Shown one piece after another: positions 7,186-14,130 of a stretch of 15,096 nt of DNA. The notes under the pieces were generated by a model, which searched no databases, had not been told where the DNA came from, and saw nothing but the letters and a program-made list of their open reading frames with translations. Positions within the stretch are counted from its first letter, which is position 1. Every line of letters begins with the position of its first letter. Location of the stretch: the NCBI GenBank assembly GCA_902782955.1, contig CACZPD010000167.1, forward strand, positions 1 through 15,096, in the 5' to 3' direction. Both the position numbers and the translations under genes were made by a program. This DNA is from an uncultured Erysipelotrichaceae bacterium. Its GTDB lineage: Bacteria > Bacillota_I > Bacilli_A > Erysipelotrichales > Erysipelotrichaceae.

Positions 7186-8047
7186 ACTTCTTCACCGGCA
7201 TCAGGTCGAGGTCCACATTCCCGCTGATGCCGTCCACTTTGCCCGTGCAGGAATACTGCCACAGGCTGAATTCATACGGGAACCGGGGATAGCTGCCGTA
7301 CTCCGCCACCCACAGATGCATATCTGCGAAGTATTTCAGATCAAATTCCGAATCAAACAGCCCGGAACTGGCATAGATCATCGGTATATAGCCCGCTTTC
7401 TGCACATGCCGGCAGAATGTGAGCGCGAATTCCGTCTTTTCCTCCCGGGAAAGATCACCGATCCGGTCAACGCCTGTCTGATTGTGTTCCATGTCAAAGA
7501 CGATCGGGAAACGGAGGTCATATTTCCCCTGGATGCGGATCATGTATTCCGCTTCCTCCCTTGCCTCTTCGGCTGTAATGGCCTGGGAAAAGAAGTAGAT
7601 GCCGACATCGAGACCTGCCTTCTTTGCGTTTTCGATATTGTATTCATACTTCGGATCGACCTTGATATGTCCTTTGTCATATCCCCTGTATCCTGCCCGG
7701 ATATAGGCGAAATCGATACCTGCCTGTTTTACTTTTTCCCAGTTGATATCACCCTGGTAGGCAGATACATCGATCCCTTTCAGGGACGTATAGGTATGAT
7801 CTTCATAGGTCAGGAATTCCCCGTCTTCCGAAAGGTTGTCCCAGTCATAGGCATGCAGGCGGAGCGGATTCTCGACTTCCAGCCGGGATTCCTCCTGGAG
7901 TTCTTCCCGCAGGCGCAGGGTGGAGCGGATCCAGCGCATGCCGAAAACAAGAAAAGAGACCCCGATCACAAGGACAAGAAGACGTCCGAACACAGGTGTC
8001 CGGCTTTTTACCCTTCTGTATTTTCTCCGTCTGCGGGATCTCGTCAT
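7184..8047 (-). CDS. Membrane-anchored GH25 lysozyme (1,4-beta-N-acetylmuramidase)
   Basis: 287 residues. A very basic N-terminus (residues 1-16, many Arg) precedes one hydrophobic helix (about 21-38) that acts as a signal anchor, then a short charged stalk and the GH25 catalytic domain (about 88-287). GH25 motifs: GIDVSAYQGDINW at 91-103 with catalytic Asp93, FAYIRAGYRG near 113, and the DME acid pair at Asp185/Glu187 in PIVFDMEHNQ. LWVAEYG and LWQYSCTG match the C-terminal barrel strands. It hydrolyses the muramic acid-glucosamine bond of peptidoglycan outside the membrane. The gene has its own extended -10 and no Shine-Dalgarno; the ATG lies 6 bases after TATAAT, predicting a leaderless mRNA. 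Absence of phage genes nearby favours a cell-wall remodelling enzyme over a prophage endolysin. Confidence 0.93.
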   Translation of the reverse strand: MTRSRRRRKYRRVKSRTPVFGRLLVLVIGVSFLVFGMRWIRSTLRLREELQEESRLEVENPLRLHAYDWDNLSEDGEFLTYEDHTYTSLKGIDVSAYQGDINWEKVKQAGIDFAYIRAGYRGYDKGHIKVDPKYEYNIENAKKAGLDVGIYFFSQAITAEEAREEAEYMIRIQGKYDLRFPIVFDMEHNQTGVDRIGDLSREEKTEFALTFCRHVQKAGYIPMIYASSGLFDSEFDLKYFADMHLWVAEYGSYPRFPYEFSLWQYSCTGKVDGISGNVDLDLMPVKK

Positions 8048-8053
8048 ATCAGC

Positions 8054-8062
8054 ATTATACCA
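8054..8062 (-). promoter_or_regulatory. Extended -10 promoter of GH25 gene, leaderless geometry
   Basis: Minus strand TGGTATAAT (TATAAT at 8054-8059) followed by GCTGAT and the ATG at 8045-8047. Predicted transcription start coincides with the start codon. No clear -35; the upstream stretch is AT-rich. Confidence 0.6.
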
Positions 8063-8088
8063 TGCAAAATATAATTACATATTTAAGG

Positions 8089-8112
8089 AGCGGTCATTGA
8101 CCGCCCCTCTTT
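8089..8112 (-). terminator. Candidate hairpin after the DUF362 gene
   Basis: Minus strand AGGGGCGGTC, loop AAT, GACCGCTCCT: about ten pairs including one G-T, starting a few bases after the DUF362 stop. The T-tract is poor on the minus strand (CCTTAAAT) and better on the plus strand, so termination may be partial. Confidence 0.5.
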
Positions 8113-8114
8113 GT

Positions 8115-9098
8115 TTATTTGACCAGTTTGAACGGCTTTACGCCCTCTACGGCTTTGGCCGGTGTGATCCTTGCCTCATCGTTGTCCAGGTCGATCAGGA
8201 TGTACTTCCTGTTGCCCATGCCGAGTTCGTACATATAGGACAGCTGTCTGTGTCCGTGTCTGGATTCGATCCTCTCCACGAGGTCATGGTGATCCTTTTC
8301 ACACATCGCGTAGATCAGGTCTACGCTCGCGGAATCGATGGCACAGATGTCCGTGGAGGAAAGGATGCCGACATTCGGTGTTACGACCGGCTGTGCCGCA
8401 ACGCCTTCACAGTCGCAGGATACGCTCATGTTGCGCATGACGTTGACATATGTCACGTTCTTTCCGAAGAAGTCGATCGTTGCCTTTGTGGATTCCGTGA
8501 TCTTTTCCATCAGTTCATCTTCGACGACGCCCCAGACATTGCCGTTCTTGGAATGGATCATAGCTTTGCCGATCCTGCCGTCCGCGCAGCCGATACCGAT
8601 ATTCTTGTTGGATCCGCCGAAGCCGCCCATCGCATGACCCTTGAAATGTGTCAGGCAGAACAGGGAATCGTAGTCTGTCATATGCGAACCATGGGTCATA
8701 TGATCAAACCATTTTCCGCCTTTGACAGGAAGATCCACTGTGCCTTCCTCGTCCATGATATCCACCGGGCAGAAATCCCATCCGTTGACTTTCAGGGTAT
8801 CCCTATGCTCTTCCGTCGTATAACGGTCACCGTCATACAATGTATTGGTCTCCACGATCACTGCGTCTTTCAGTGTTTCTTCGTTCTCCATGACCTTTTT
8901 CACCCATGATGCCGGGGTGAAGTTCGGGCCGTTCTTTTCACCGGTATGGAGCTTGACAGCCACCTTCCCGGTCATATTGGCATTAACTTTTTCATAGGCT
9001 TTCATGATGCCTTCGGGAGAAATGTCTCTTGTAAAATAGACGATCGATTCATTTCCTGTTCTTTCTTCCATCGGCACGTATCTTCTTGTGTCTGTCAT
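8115..9098 (-). CDS. DUF362 domain-containing protein
   Basis: 327 residues. The DUF362 core is recognisable: a VAVKLHTGEKNG segment near 46-57, the central HFKGHAMGGFGGSNKNIGIG at 151-170, and GRIGKAMIHSK at 175-185 following a CADG that carries one of several cysteines. The domain occurs alone or fused to ferredoxin modules; here no CxxCxxC ferredoxin motif is seen and there is no signal peptide, so it is a cytosolic stand-alone form. The biochemical role is unknown. AAAAGGGGG precedes the ATG. The start lies 25 bases after the stop of the upstream surface-protein gene with no promoter between, so it is probably the second gene of that transcript. The functional link between the two is unclear. 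Confidence 0.88.
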   Translation of the reverse strand: MTDTRRYVPMEERTGNESIVYFTRDISPEGIMKAYEKVNANMTGKVAVKLHTGEKNGPNFTPASWVKKVMENEETLKDAVIVETNTLYDGDRYTTEEHRDTLKVNGWDFCPVDIMDEEGTVDLPVKGGKWFDHMTHGSHMTDYDSLFCLTHFKGHAMGGFGGSNKNIGIGCADGRIGKAMIHSKNGNVWGVVEDELMEKITESTKATIDFFGKNVTYVNVMRNMSVSCDCEGVAAQPVVTPNVGILSSTDICAIDSASVDLIYAMCEKDHHDLVERIESRHGHRQLSYMYELGMGNRKYILIDLDNDEARITPAKAVEGVKPFKLVK

Positions 9099-9123
9099 GC
9101 AAATATCCCCCTTTTTTTATTAT

Positions 9124-10305
9124 TTACCAGTTTACGGCGATATCGATCAGGGACGGTTCACGGGAGGCAAAGCCGCCGGTATCCGCACAGATACCCGTAC
9201 CGAGACTCGTCTCAACTGTCGAGTATTTCGGATGTACGGAATAGCCGCATGCACAGATGATGTAGTCCCCGTACATTTTGACGCCGTCGCTGCGCACCCA
9301 GTATTCACCGGCTATGCCGGCTTTCTGCAGTCCTTTGACGACTGTATCCATGTTCAGGTTGTAATATGTTTCCGTTCCGGAAGGTCCCTGGATCCTGCCG
9401 GCAGCGGCTGTCAGCTTTCTGCCTGTCCAGGTATTCTCTTTTTTTGGTTCCGGCGTCGGTTCCGGTGTTTTCACAGGTTCCGGCGTCTTCGCAGGTTCCG
9501 CTGTTTTTTCCGGTGCCGGTGTGTTTGCGGTCTCTGCCGGTTCCGGATCAGCAGCGGGTTCATCTGCGGTTTCCGGTTTGTCAGCTTCCGGTTCCGGACT
9601 GCTTTCCTGCTTTGTTTCTTCTTTGACTTCCGGTGCCTGCACTGCCGCTGTTTGCGGTACTTCTTCCTGCAGGACAGGTGCTTCTTCCGGCTCTACCTCT
9701 TTGCCCTGCACAATTACGGTATACACCGCGGATGAGCGGTTCTGATTGCGGTCCTGTGCTGTTACCGTGATCTCATAAGTACCCGGTTCACCGGTATTGA
9801 TCTCGCTGTCTACGGTATACTTTCCGGCGTCGCAGTTCTCCGCCTTTTCCAGATCACCGTCCACGATATCCGACACGGTTTCAATATTGCCGGAAGGATC
9901 AAAGGAATCACCGGGTTCCAGATAGACAGTATCCTCTTTCAGACGGATCTTCGGCGCGCTTGTATCCTTTACCTTAATGATATATTCATATGTCTTTTCA
10001 ACATTCTGATGATACTTCTCATCCTCGGCGCTGAGGGAATAGGTCACCTTGTATGTGTTGACGCACATGGGATCGACTTCGCCCGTGATCGTCAGTTCAC
10101 CGTTGTGTCTTTCCACAAACTGTTCCGGATCAAATGCAGTGCCGTATTCGACCACGCCTGTCTCATCAGAAAAATCCAGACGCAGAAAGTCCAGTGTTTC
10201 CTGATACTTATTTTTCCTGTCATACCCTGCATATGCCTGCAGACCGCCGATCGTGACAACACCGGCTGTGCCCAGACAAAGTATGACTGCTGTTCTTTTA
10301 TGCAT
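9124..10305 (-). CDS. Secreted Ig-like (DUF5011) protein with Pro/Glu-rich stalk and 3D-like C-terminal domain
   Basis: 393 residues. Signal sequence or signal anchor at 1-26 (MHKRTAV, then a hydrophobic core). Two Ig-like units follow: about 43-114, and a typical DUF5011 repeat about 115-199 (DTSAPKI, YLEPGDSFDPS, GTYEITVTAQDRNQN). Residues about 202-292 are a low-complexity Pro/Glu/Ala/Thr stalk with repeated TPEP-type units. The C-terminal about 100 residues (WTGRKLTAAAGRIQGPSG to DIAVNW) end in GICADTGGFA ... LIDIAVNW; Asp375 and Asp388 resemble the last two aspartates of the 3D (double-psi barrel) domain found in wall-acting proteins. Inference: an extracellular protein that reaches into or modifies the wall. 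No LPXTG sorting signal. The ATG has no Shine-Dalgarno; it precedes DUF362 in the same unit. Confidence 0.82.
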   Translation of the reverse strand: MHKRTAVILCLGTAGVVTIGGLQAYAGYDRKNKYQETLDFLRLDFSDETGVVEYGTAFDPEQFVERHNGELTITGEVDPMCVNTYKVTYSLSAEDEKYHQNVEKTYEYIIKVKDTSAPKIRLKEDTVYLEPGDSFDPSGNIETVSDIVDGDLEKAENCDAGKYTVDSEINTGEPGTYEITVTAQDRNQNRSSAVYTVIVQGKEVEPEEAPVLQEEVPQTAAVQAPEVKEETKQESSPEPEADKPETADEPAADPEPAETANTPAPEKTAEPAKTPEPVKTPEPTPEPKKENTWTGRKLTAAAGRIQGPSGTETYYNLNMDTVVKGLQKAGIAGEYWVRSDGVKMYGDYIICACGYSVHPKYSTVETSLGTGICADTGGFASREPSLIDIAVNW

Positions 10306-10317
10306 ATAGGTTTTAAT

Positions 10318-10346
10318 AAAATAGCATGTTTTGACCAGAAAAGCAA
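10318..10346 (-). promoter_or_regulatory. Promoter of the DUF5011/3D-like gene
   Basis: Minus strand -35 TTGCTT (10341-10346), 17-base spacer ending in TGC, -10 TATTTT (10318-10323). Only 12 bases separate the -10 from the ATG, leaving a leader of about 5 bases without a ribosome binding site. Confidence 0.5.
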
Positions 10347-10366
10347 ACTTTCATATATTTCATAAA

Positions 10367-10406
10367 ATACTATATTGCATTGCATAATACTATGTGCTAC
10401 ATTATG
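10367..10406 (+). promoter_or_regulatory. PadR gene promoter with likely autoregulatory operator
   Basis: -35 TTGCAT (10375-10380), 17 bases ending in TGC, -10 TACATT (10398-10403). Around and inside it: an inverted repeat ATGT-GCT-ACAT (10392-10402) of the type bound by PadR proteins, a wider pair CATAAT (10383-10388) / ATTATG (10401-10406), and a direct repeat ATACTAT at 10367 and 10387, exactly 20 bases apart. Binding by the adjacent PadR product is inference. Confidence 0.55.
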
Positions 10407-10425
10407 GTCAGAAAGGATAAACAAT

Positions 10426-10728
10426 ATGGATGCACAATTTAAAAAAGGCGTTCTGGAGCTGTGTGTTCTTTCTCAGCTGACTTCCGGTGACAAATACGGA
10501 TATGAGCTGACAGAGCGGCTGTCGCAGGAAATGGCGATCACGGCAGGTACCCTGTACCTGATCCTGAAACGGCTGAAGGACAGCGGCTACGTTGAAACAT
10601 ACCTGGTGGAATCCAGCGGCGGTCCGGCCAGGAAATACTATCATCTGACGGATGAAGGCATACAGTACCAGAGTGAAAAGAAGCAGGAATGGCTTGCATT
10701 TATACAGAAAGTAGAGAGGTTGATATGA
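10426..10728 (+). CDS. PadR family transcriptional regulator
   Basis: 100 residues, winged-helix PadR N-terminal domain with little C-terminal extension (the PadR-s2 small class). Family features: KKGVLELCVLSQL at the start, GYELTERLSQ, ITAGTLYLILKRLKDSGYVET (recognition helix and wing) and ARKYYHLTDEG. The start is the ATG at 10426, preceded by GAAAGGA with about 8 bases of spacing; 17 in-frame codons upstream lie in the promoter and are not used. Its TGA overlaps the ATG of the next gene. Small PadR genes coupled to HAAS (DUF1700) and DUF4097 genes are a recurrent envelope-stress-associated arrangement in Bacillota. It probably represses its own operon via the repeats at 10367-10406. Confidence 0.93.
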   Translation: MDAQFKKGVLELCVLSQLTSGDKYGYELTERLSQEMAITAGTLYLILKRLKDSGYVETYLVESSGGPARKYYHLTDEGIQYQSEKKQEWLAFIQKVERLI

Positions 10729-11954
10729 ACAGACAGGAATATCTGAATGAACTGAAATTCCATTTGCGCAGATACCCGGAAGACTTCCAGAAAGATATTC
10801 TGGATTCCTTCCAGACACATTTTGAAGAAGGCATCGAAGCGGGACAGAGCGAAGAAGAGATCATCGAGAATCTCGGCACTGTCGAAGATGTCATGGAAAA
10901 CATACGTATGATGAACGGCGGACCCGTACCGGACCAGAAACAGCAGAACAGCGATCTTGACAGCAAGATCCGCTCCGGCATGAACTTCATCGCCGATACC
11001 CTGCAGGAGAGTTTCCAGACTGTTTCCGAGATCGTTTCGGAAAATCTGGAAATGAATTTTGCGGATAATGGTCCAAGACGCTATGCGGACGGAAATGAAA
11101 GTCTGACTACCCTGCCTTCCGCTGAAACGATCGAAGCCGTCCGTATTGACGCTTCCTCCCTCAGTATGGACGTCTCCGTTTCCGCGGGAACAGAAGTACG
11201 CTATCTCTTTAAACCGAAGCGCAGCGTATTCTCAAAAGAGGATCCGTATCTGGATATCCGGGTCGATGGAAATGAACTGATCCTGACAGGCATACGGACA
11301 TCCTTCACTTCCAGAGCCGATCTGTATCTGGAGATCCCGGAGACTGTCCGCAGTGTCTGTATCGATGGTTCTTCCGGTGATACTGATTTCAGAAACGTAC
11401 GTCTGGATGAACTGATCGGAAAGTCTCTTTCCGGTGATCTGGTCATCGAGGAATCAAGCGCCGGAAACATCACCTTCCAGGCCGCGTCCGGCGATATCAA
11501 AATGGAACATACAGAAGCTTCTGCGGCATATGTACAATGCACATCGGGCGATATCGATGTCCGCTACTGCCGGACGGACCTGTTCGCTAAAACAGTATCC
11601 GGTGACATCACCGTCCGTCATCATGAAGGAAACGAGATCACGCTGAACTGCGTTTCCGGTGATATCGATACGGATACGACATCCGACCATGTCCTCGCGA
11701 AAACAGTGTCAGGGGACATCGAGATCCACTGCTTCAGCAACGTCTCCTCCCTGACTGCCGAAGCGAAATCAGGGGATATCGACCTGGAGATCGACGGCGA
11801 CAATTTCACTGCCGTCTGCCAGACTTCCACCGGCGATATCGACAATGATACGGATTATTACGAAGAAAGAGTTTCAAAAAAGAAAAAGATCATCGGCATG
11901 GGTTCCGGTGATGTGAATCTCAGAACGGTAACAGGAGATATCCGCGTCAGCTGA
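10725..11954 (+). CDS. HAAS (DUF1700)-DUF4097 fusion with SGDI solenoid repeats
   Basis: 409 residues from the ATG at 10725, which overlaps the padR stop (ATGA) and has GAGAGG upstream. Residues 1-62 (NRQEYLNELKFHLRRYPE ... EEIIENLGTVEDV) form a HAAS helical domain as in DUF1700 proteins. A linker of about 75 residues follows, then from about 135 a DUF4097 beta-solenoid in which SGD(I/L/V) or TGDI recurs at 217, 236, 255, 274, 292, 311, 329, 349, 369, 394 and 403, mostly every 18-20 residues. DUF4097 proteins are called putative adhesins but their function is unproven. Unusual: no signal peptide or transmembrane helix is visible, whereas related proteins often carry membrane helices between the two parts. 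It would therefore be cytosolic unless it partners with a membrane protein. Confidence 0.9.
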   Translation: MNRQEYLNELKFHLRRYPEDFQKDILDSFQTHFEEGIEAGQSEEEIIENLGTVEDVMENIRMMNGGPVPDQKQQNSDLDSKIRSGMNFIADTLQESFQTVSEIVSENLEMNFADNGPRRYADGNESLTTLPSAETIEAVRIDASSLSMDVSVSAGTEVRYLFKPKRSVFSKEDPYLDIRVDGNELILTGIRTSFTSRADLYLEIPETVRSVCIDGSSGDTDFRNVRLDELIGKSLSGDLVIEESSAGNITFQAASGDIKMEHTEASAAYVQCTSGDIDVRYCRTDLFAKTVSGDITVRHHEGNEITLNCVSGDIDTDTTSDHVLAKTVSGDIEIHCFSNVSSLTAEAKSGDIDLEIDGDNFTAVCQTSTGDIDNDTDYYEERVSKKKKIIGMGSGDVNLRTVTGDIRVS

Positions 11955-11979
11955 AAAAAAGATGCGTGCCGCATCTTGT
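11955..11979. terminator. Terminator between convergent HAAS-DUF4097 and repeat-protein genes
   Basis: AAGATGCG (11959-11966), loop TGC, CGCATCTT (11970-11977). On the minus strand it is followed by an uninterrupted T run, so it is a strong terminator for the CARF/repeat-protein operon. On the plus strand the tail is GTCATT and termination would be weaker. Confidence 0.8.
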
Positions 11980-12875
11980 CATTCATAGCTGTACAGGACC
12001 AGCTGTATATATTTATTGGATTTGAAAACGGCATCTTTGAGCAGGAGGCCGTTTTTATCATACGTGTAACGGTCGTTTGTGATCTCCCTGCCGTTCCGGT
12101 CATACTGCCTGGAATAATTCAGATGCCCGTTCTTGTATTCGAAGACATGCCGGTAGTATGTACCGTCTTCCCCTGTGTATATGCTTTCCGTCTGTCTGCC
12201 TTTGCTGTACAAAAACGTCTGAGTGCCGACCAGTTTCCCGCCGATCCATGTCGTCATGCCGGTCAGCTCATTTTTATCGGAATACTCATAGAGTGTCTCA
12301 TACAGCTTGACATCATCGCTGTCAAAAGCAAAGGATTCCGCAAGATTTCCCTTTTCGTCATATACCTCACTGATGCCTATAAGCTTATTATCCGGGGTAT
12401 ACAGATACCAGACCATTTCATGATTGACTTCATCTTCCTGCACAACGCTGTAACGGATCAGTTTGTCTTTTTTATCACGGATCTCCCTGCGAACCGGGAT
12501 CCCGTCTTTGTATTCCGTTGTCTCCGTCTTGACGAATTCATTGTCCTGATAATAGGTTTCGCGGATCAGATTTCCGTCCTGATCATATTCATCGACTGTC
12601 TTTCTCTCTACGGAAGCTTCGATCAGCTCATCTTCCGTCACAAATCCTTCAGAGGCATAGACAGACCTGTCTGCCGGTGAATAGGTCGTGACGGTACGCT
12701 TCGTATAGCCGCATCTCTTCATGATGTCCCCGGCTTCCTCGGCGGTATTGTCAGGCGGTTCCTGCATGCTTTTTCTGACCAATGCGAAAATGATAATTCC
12801 CGCAGCTATGAGGACAGGAATTATCATCAAGATCCGCTTTACGTTTTTTTTGAGCCTTCTTCTTTTCTTTTTCAT
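11979..12875 (-). CDS. Membrane-anchored tyrosine-rich repeat protein (YD/MORN-2-like)
   Basis: 298 residues. Basic N-terminus (MKKKRRRLKKNVKR) then one hydrophobic helix (about 15-33): a signal anchor with the bulk outside, or an inside-facing anchor if inverted. From about 90 to the end, some nine degenerate units of about 20 residues repeat the pattern aromatic-x-Tyr-D/K-x-x-G-N/K-L, for example EYDQDGNLIRETYY, VYDEKGNLAESF, QYDRNGREITNDRY and YDKNGLLLKDAV. They resemble YwqK/MORN-variant or YD-type beta-hairpin repeats, which form extended binding surfaces. No enzymatic motif is seen. The ATG lies 2 bases after the stop of the CARF-nuclease gene and has no Shine-Dalgarno, so translation is probably by reinitiation. 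Function unknown; see findings. Confidence 0.8.
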   Translation of the reverse strand: MKKKRRRLKKNVKRILMIIPVLIAAGIIIFALVRKSMQEPPDNTAEEAGDIMKRCGYTKRTVTTYSPADRSVYASEGFVTEDELIEASVERKTVDEYDQDGNLIRETYYQDNEFVKTETTEYKDGIPVRREIRDKKDKLIRYSVVQEDEVNHEMVWYLYTPDNKLIGISEVYDEKGNLAESFAFDSDDVKLYETLYEYSDKNELTGMTTWIGGKLVGTQTFLYSKGRQTESIYTGEDGTYYRHVFEYKNGHLNYSRQYDRNGREITNDRYTYDKNGLLLKDAVFKSNKYIQLVLYSYE

Positions 12876-12877
12876 AA

Positions 12878-13990
12878 TCAGAGATTTCTGAGAATCATCT
12901 CCGCGGCGCGTCCGGCACGGATATCACGGTACAGGATCAGCAGGACATTGAGCTCGAGCGCCTTCTGTTCCAGGCCCGGGACATCGATCTCCGCGTCATC
13001 CGCGAGAACCGCAAGACTGCGCGTACCGCCGAATTTATCCGCGTTGACCTTTACCTCATACAGATCCTTGGAATCAAAATCCCCGGACTTGCAGGAAACA
13101 CTGATCAGTTTCGCGTCCTTTACCGCAACGACATCCAGTTCGCTCTCCGGATCATGTCCGCCGAATTCCCCGCCGTTCCAGTCGATATTCACACGGATAT
13201 CCACATCATCAAAAGCGCCGCTGTCACACATCTGGTAATAGATGTCATATTCGAGAGGCACACCCACATCCGTGATCAGCTGGATATAATCCGCGTCCGC
13301 GATCGTGAAATATACTTCTTTCCCCAGTTCAAAGATTCTTTCCAGACAGCCTTCCTGCCGAAGTCCGTCAAATATCTCCTGGTAAGCATGGTACAGTTTC
13401 AGTTCCAGGGACCAGCGGAGATCATCCCGCTGTCTCTGCGCGATCTTGGACATGATGTTGCAGAACTGATGCCACTGTTTCTTATACTTCCGTCTGCATT
13501 CCAGACAGAAATAAACGATATTTCTTCCTGTTTCATCGTATTTCGGTTCCCGGAGGTTTCTGACTTCTCCCCCGTACAGACGGACGATATCCTTTACCTT
13601 CATTTTCGGCAGGCGCAGTTCTTCCGACAACAGGCTGTCCTTTGTGATCAGCAGGATCTTTTTCGCTTCCAGATCCGGACATACGATCGTATAACCGCGT
13701 TCCCTGGCCAGCCGGCTCATATAGGCGATCGCAAAATCATTTCCGCCGGTCCCGTCAAAAAGAATCTCATTTTCTCTGTCACAGATCTTTTTAAGAATCT
13801 CCGGCAGCGTTTCGCTGTTATACTCGATATAAGTAATATCCCCCTTCAGATATTTATGAATCGTGATGTTCCGTATGGACCTGATCTGTCCCGGTTCATA
13901 GAGGAAAATGATCTGATCGGGCTGGACATGATATCCGGCGGTCAGATTCAGAATATTCTGATCATCATAAATCGTAACTAGTGTCCGCAT
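12878..13990 (-). CDS. DUF1887/Card1 (Can2)-type CARF-domain nuclease
   Basis: 370 residues, typical family length. N-terminal CARF-like Rossmann domain (about 1-115) with the nucleotide-site motif ILFDGTGGNDF at 76-86. A helical/winged-helix middle includes a FCLECRRKYK stretch near 161-170. The C-terminal PD-(D/E)xK-like domain has ESELDVVAV (Asp286), ISVSCKSGD (Lys301) and VNADKFGG at 315-322. Characterised relatives (Card1, Can2) bind cyclic oligoadenylates made by type III CRISPR complexes and then cut nucleic acids. Position 299 of the (D/E)xK element is Ser; SCK-type variants appear to exist in the family, but this bears on whether it cuts. No CRISPR array or cas gene is in the window. 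GGGAG lies before ATG, and an extended -10 lies 24 bases upstream. It heads a two-gene unit with a membrane repeat protein. Confidence 0.87.
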   Translation of the reverse strand: MRTLVTIYDDQNILNLTAGYHVQPDQIIFLYEPGQIRSIRNITIHKYLKGDITYIEYNSETLPEILKKICDRENEILFDGTGGNDFAIAYMSRLARERGYTIVCPDLEAKKILLITKDSLLSEELRLPKMKVKDIVRLYGGEVRNLREPKYDETGRNIVYFCLECRRKYKKQWHQFCNIMSKIAQRQRDDLRWSLELKLYHAYQEIFDGLRQEGCLERIFELGKEVYFTIADADYIQLITDVGVPLEYDIYYQMCDSGAFDDVDIRVNIDWNGGEFGGHDPESELDVVAVKDAKLISVSCKSGDFDSKDLYEVKVNADKFGGTRSLAVLADDAEIDVPGLEQKALELNVLLILYRDIRAGRAAEMILRNL

Positions 13991-14014
13991 ACGCTCCCTG
14001 CTTTCCTGATTTTT

Positions 14015-14023
14015 ATTATACCA
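14015..14023 (-). promoter_or_regulatory. Extended -10 promoter of the CARF-nuclease operon
   Basis: Minus strand TGGTATAAT (TATAAT at 14015-14020), 24 bases before the ATG at 13988-13990, leaving a leader of about 17 bases that contains GGGAG. No convincing -35. Confidence 0.6.
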
Positions 14024-14130
14024 TTTCCCGCACGCTGCTTATTTCAATCTTTGCGCATACAGTATTCCGCCGTTTTTCCGCAATAAAGTATAATAAAAAA
14101 TGTTTTACTGAGTTCCATATTAAAAAATAC

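Noticed and set aside
6504..7262. A 252-codon minus-strand frame opposite yigZ.
   Set aside because: It covers the yigZ gene antisense, overlaps both the mutL promoter and the terminator at 7159-7185, and resembles no family.
7184..8047. The lysozyme as a prophage endolysin.
   Set aside because: It has a signal-anchor helix and its own promoter, and no holin, tail or integrase gene lies nearby.
11434..11954. The repeated SGDI-coding units as a DNA repeat array or CRISPR-like element.
   Set aside because: The periodicity is at the protein level with varied codons and variable spacing; there are no identical DNA repeats with spacers.
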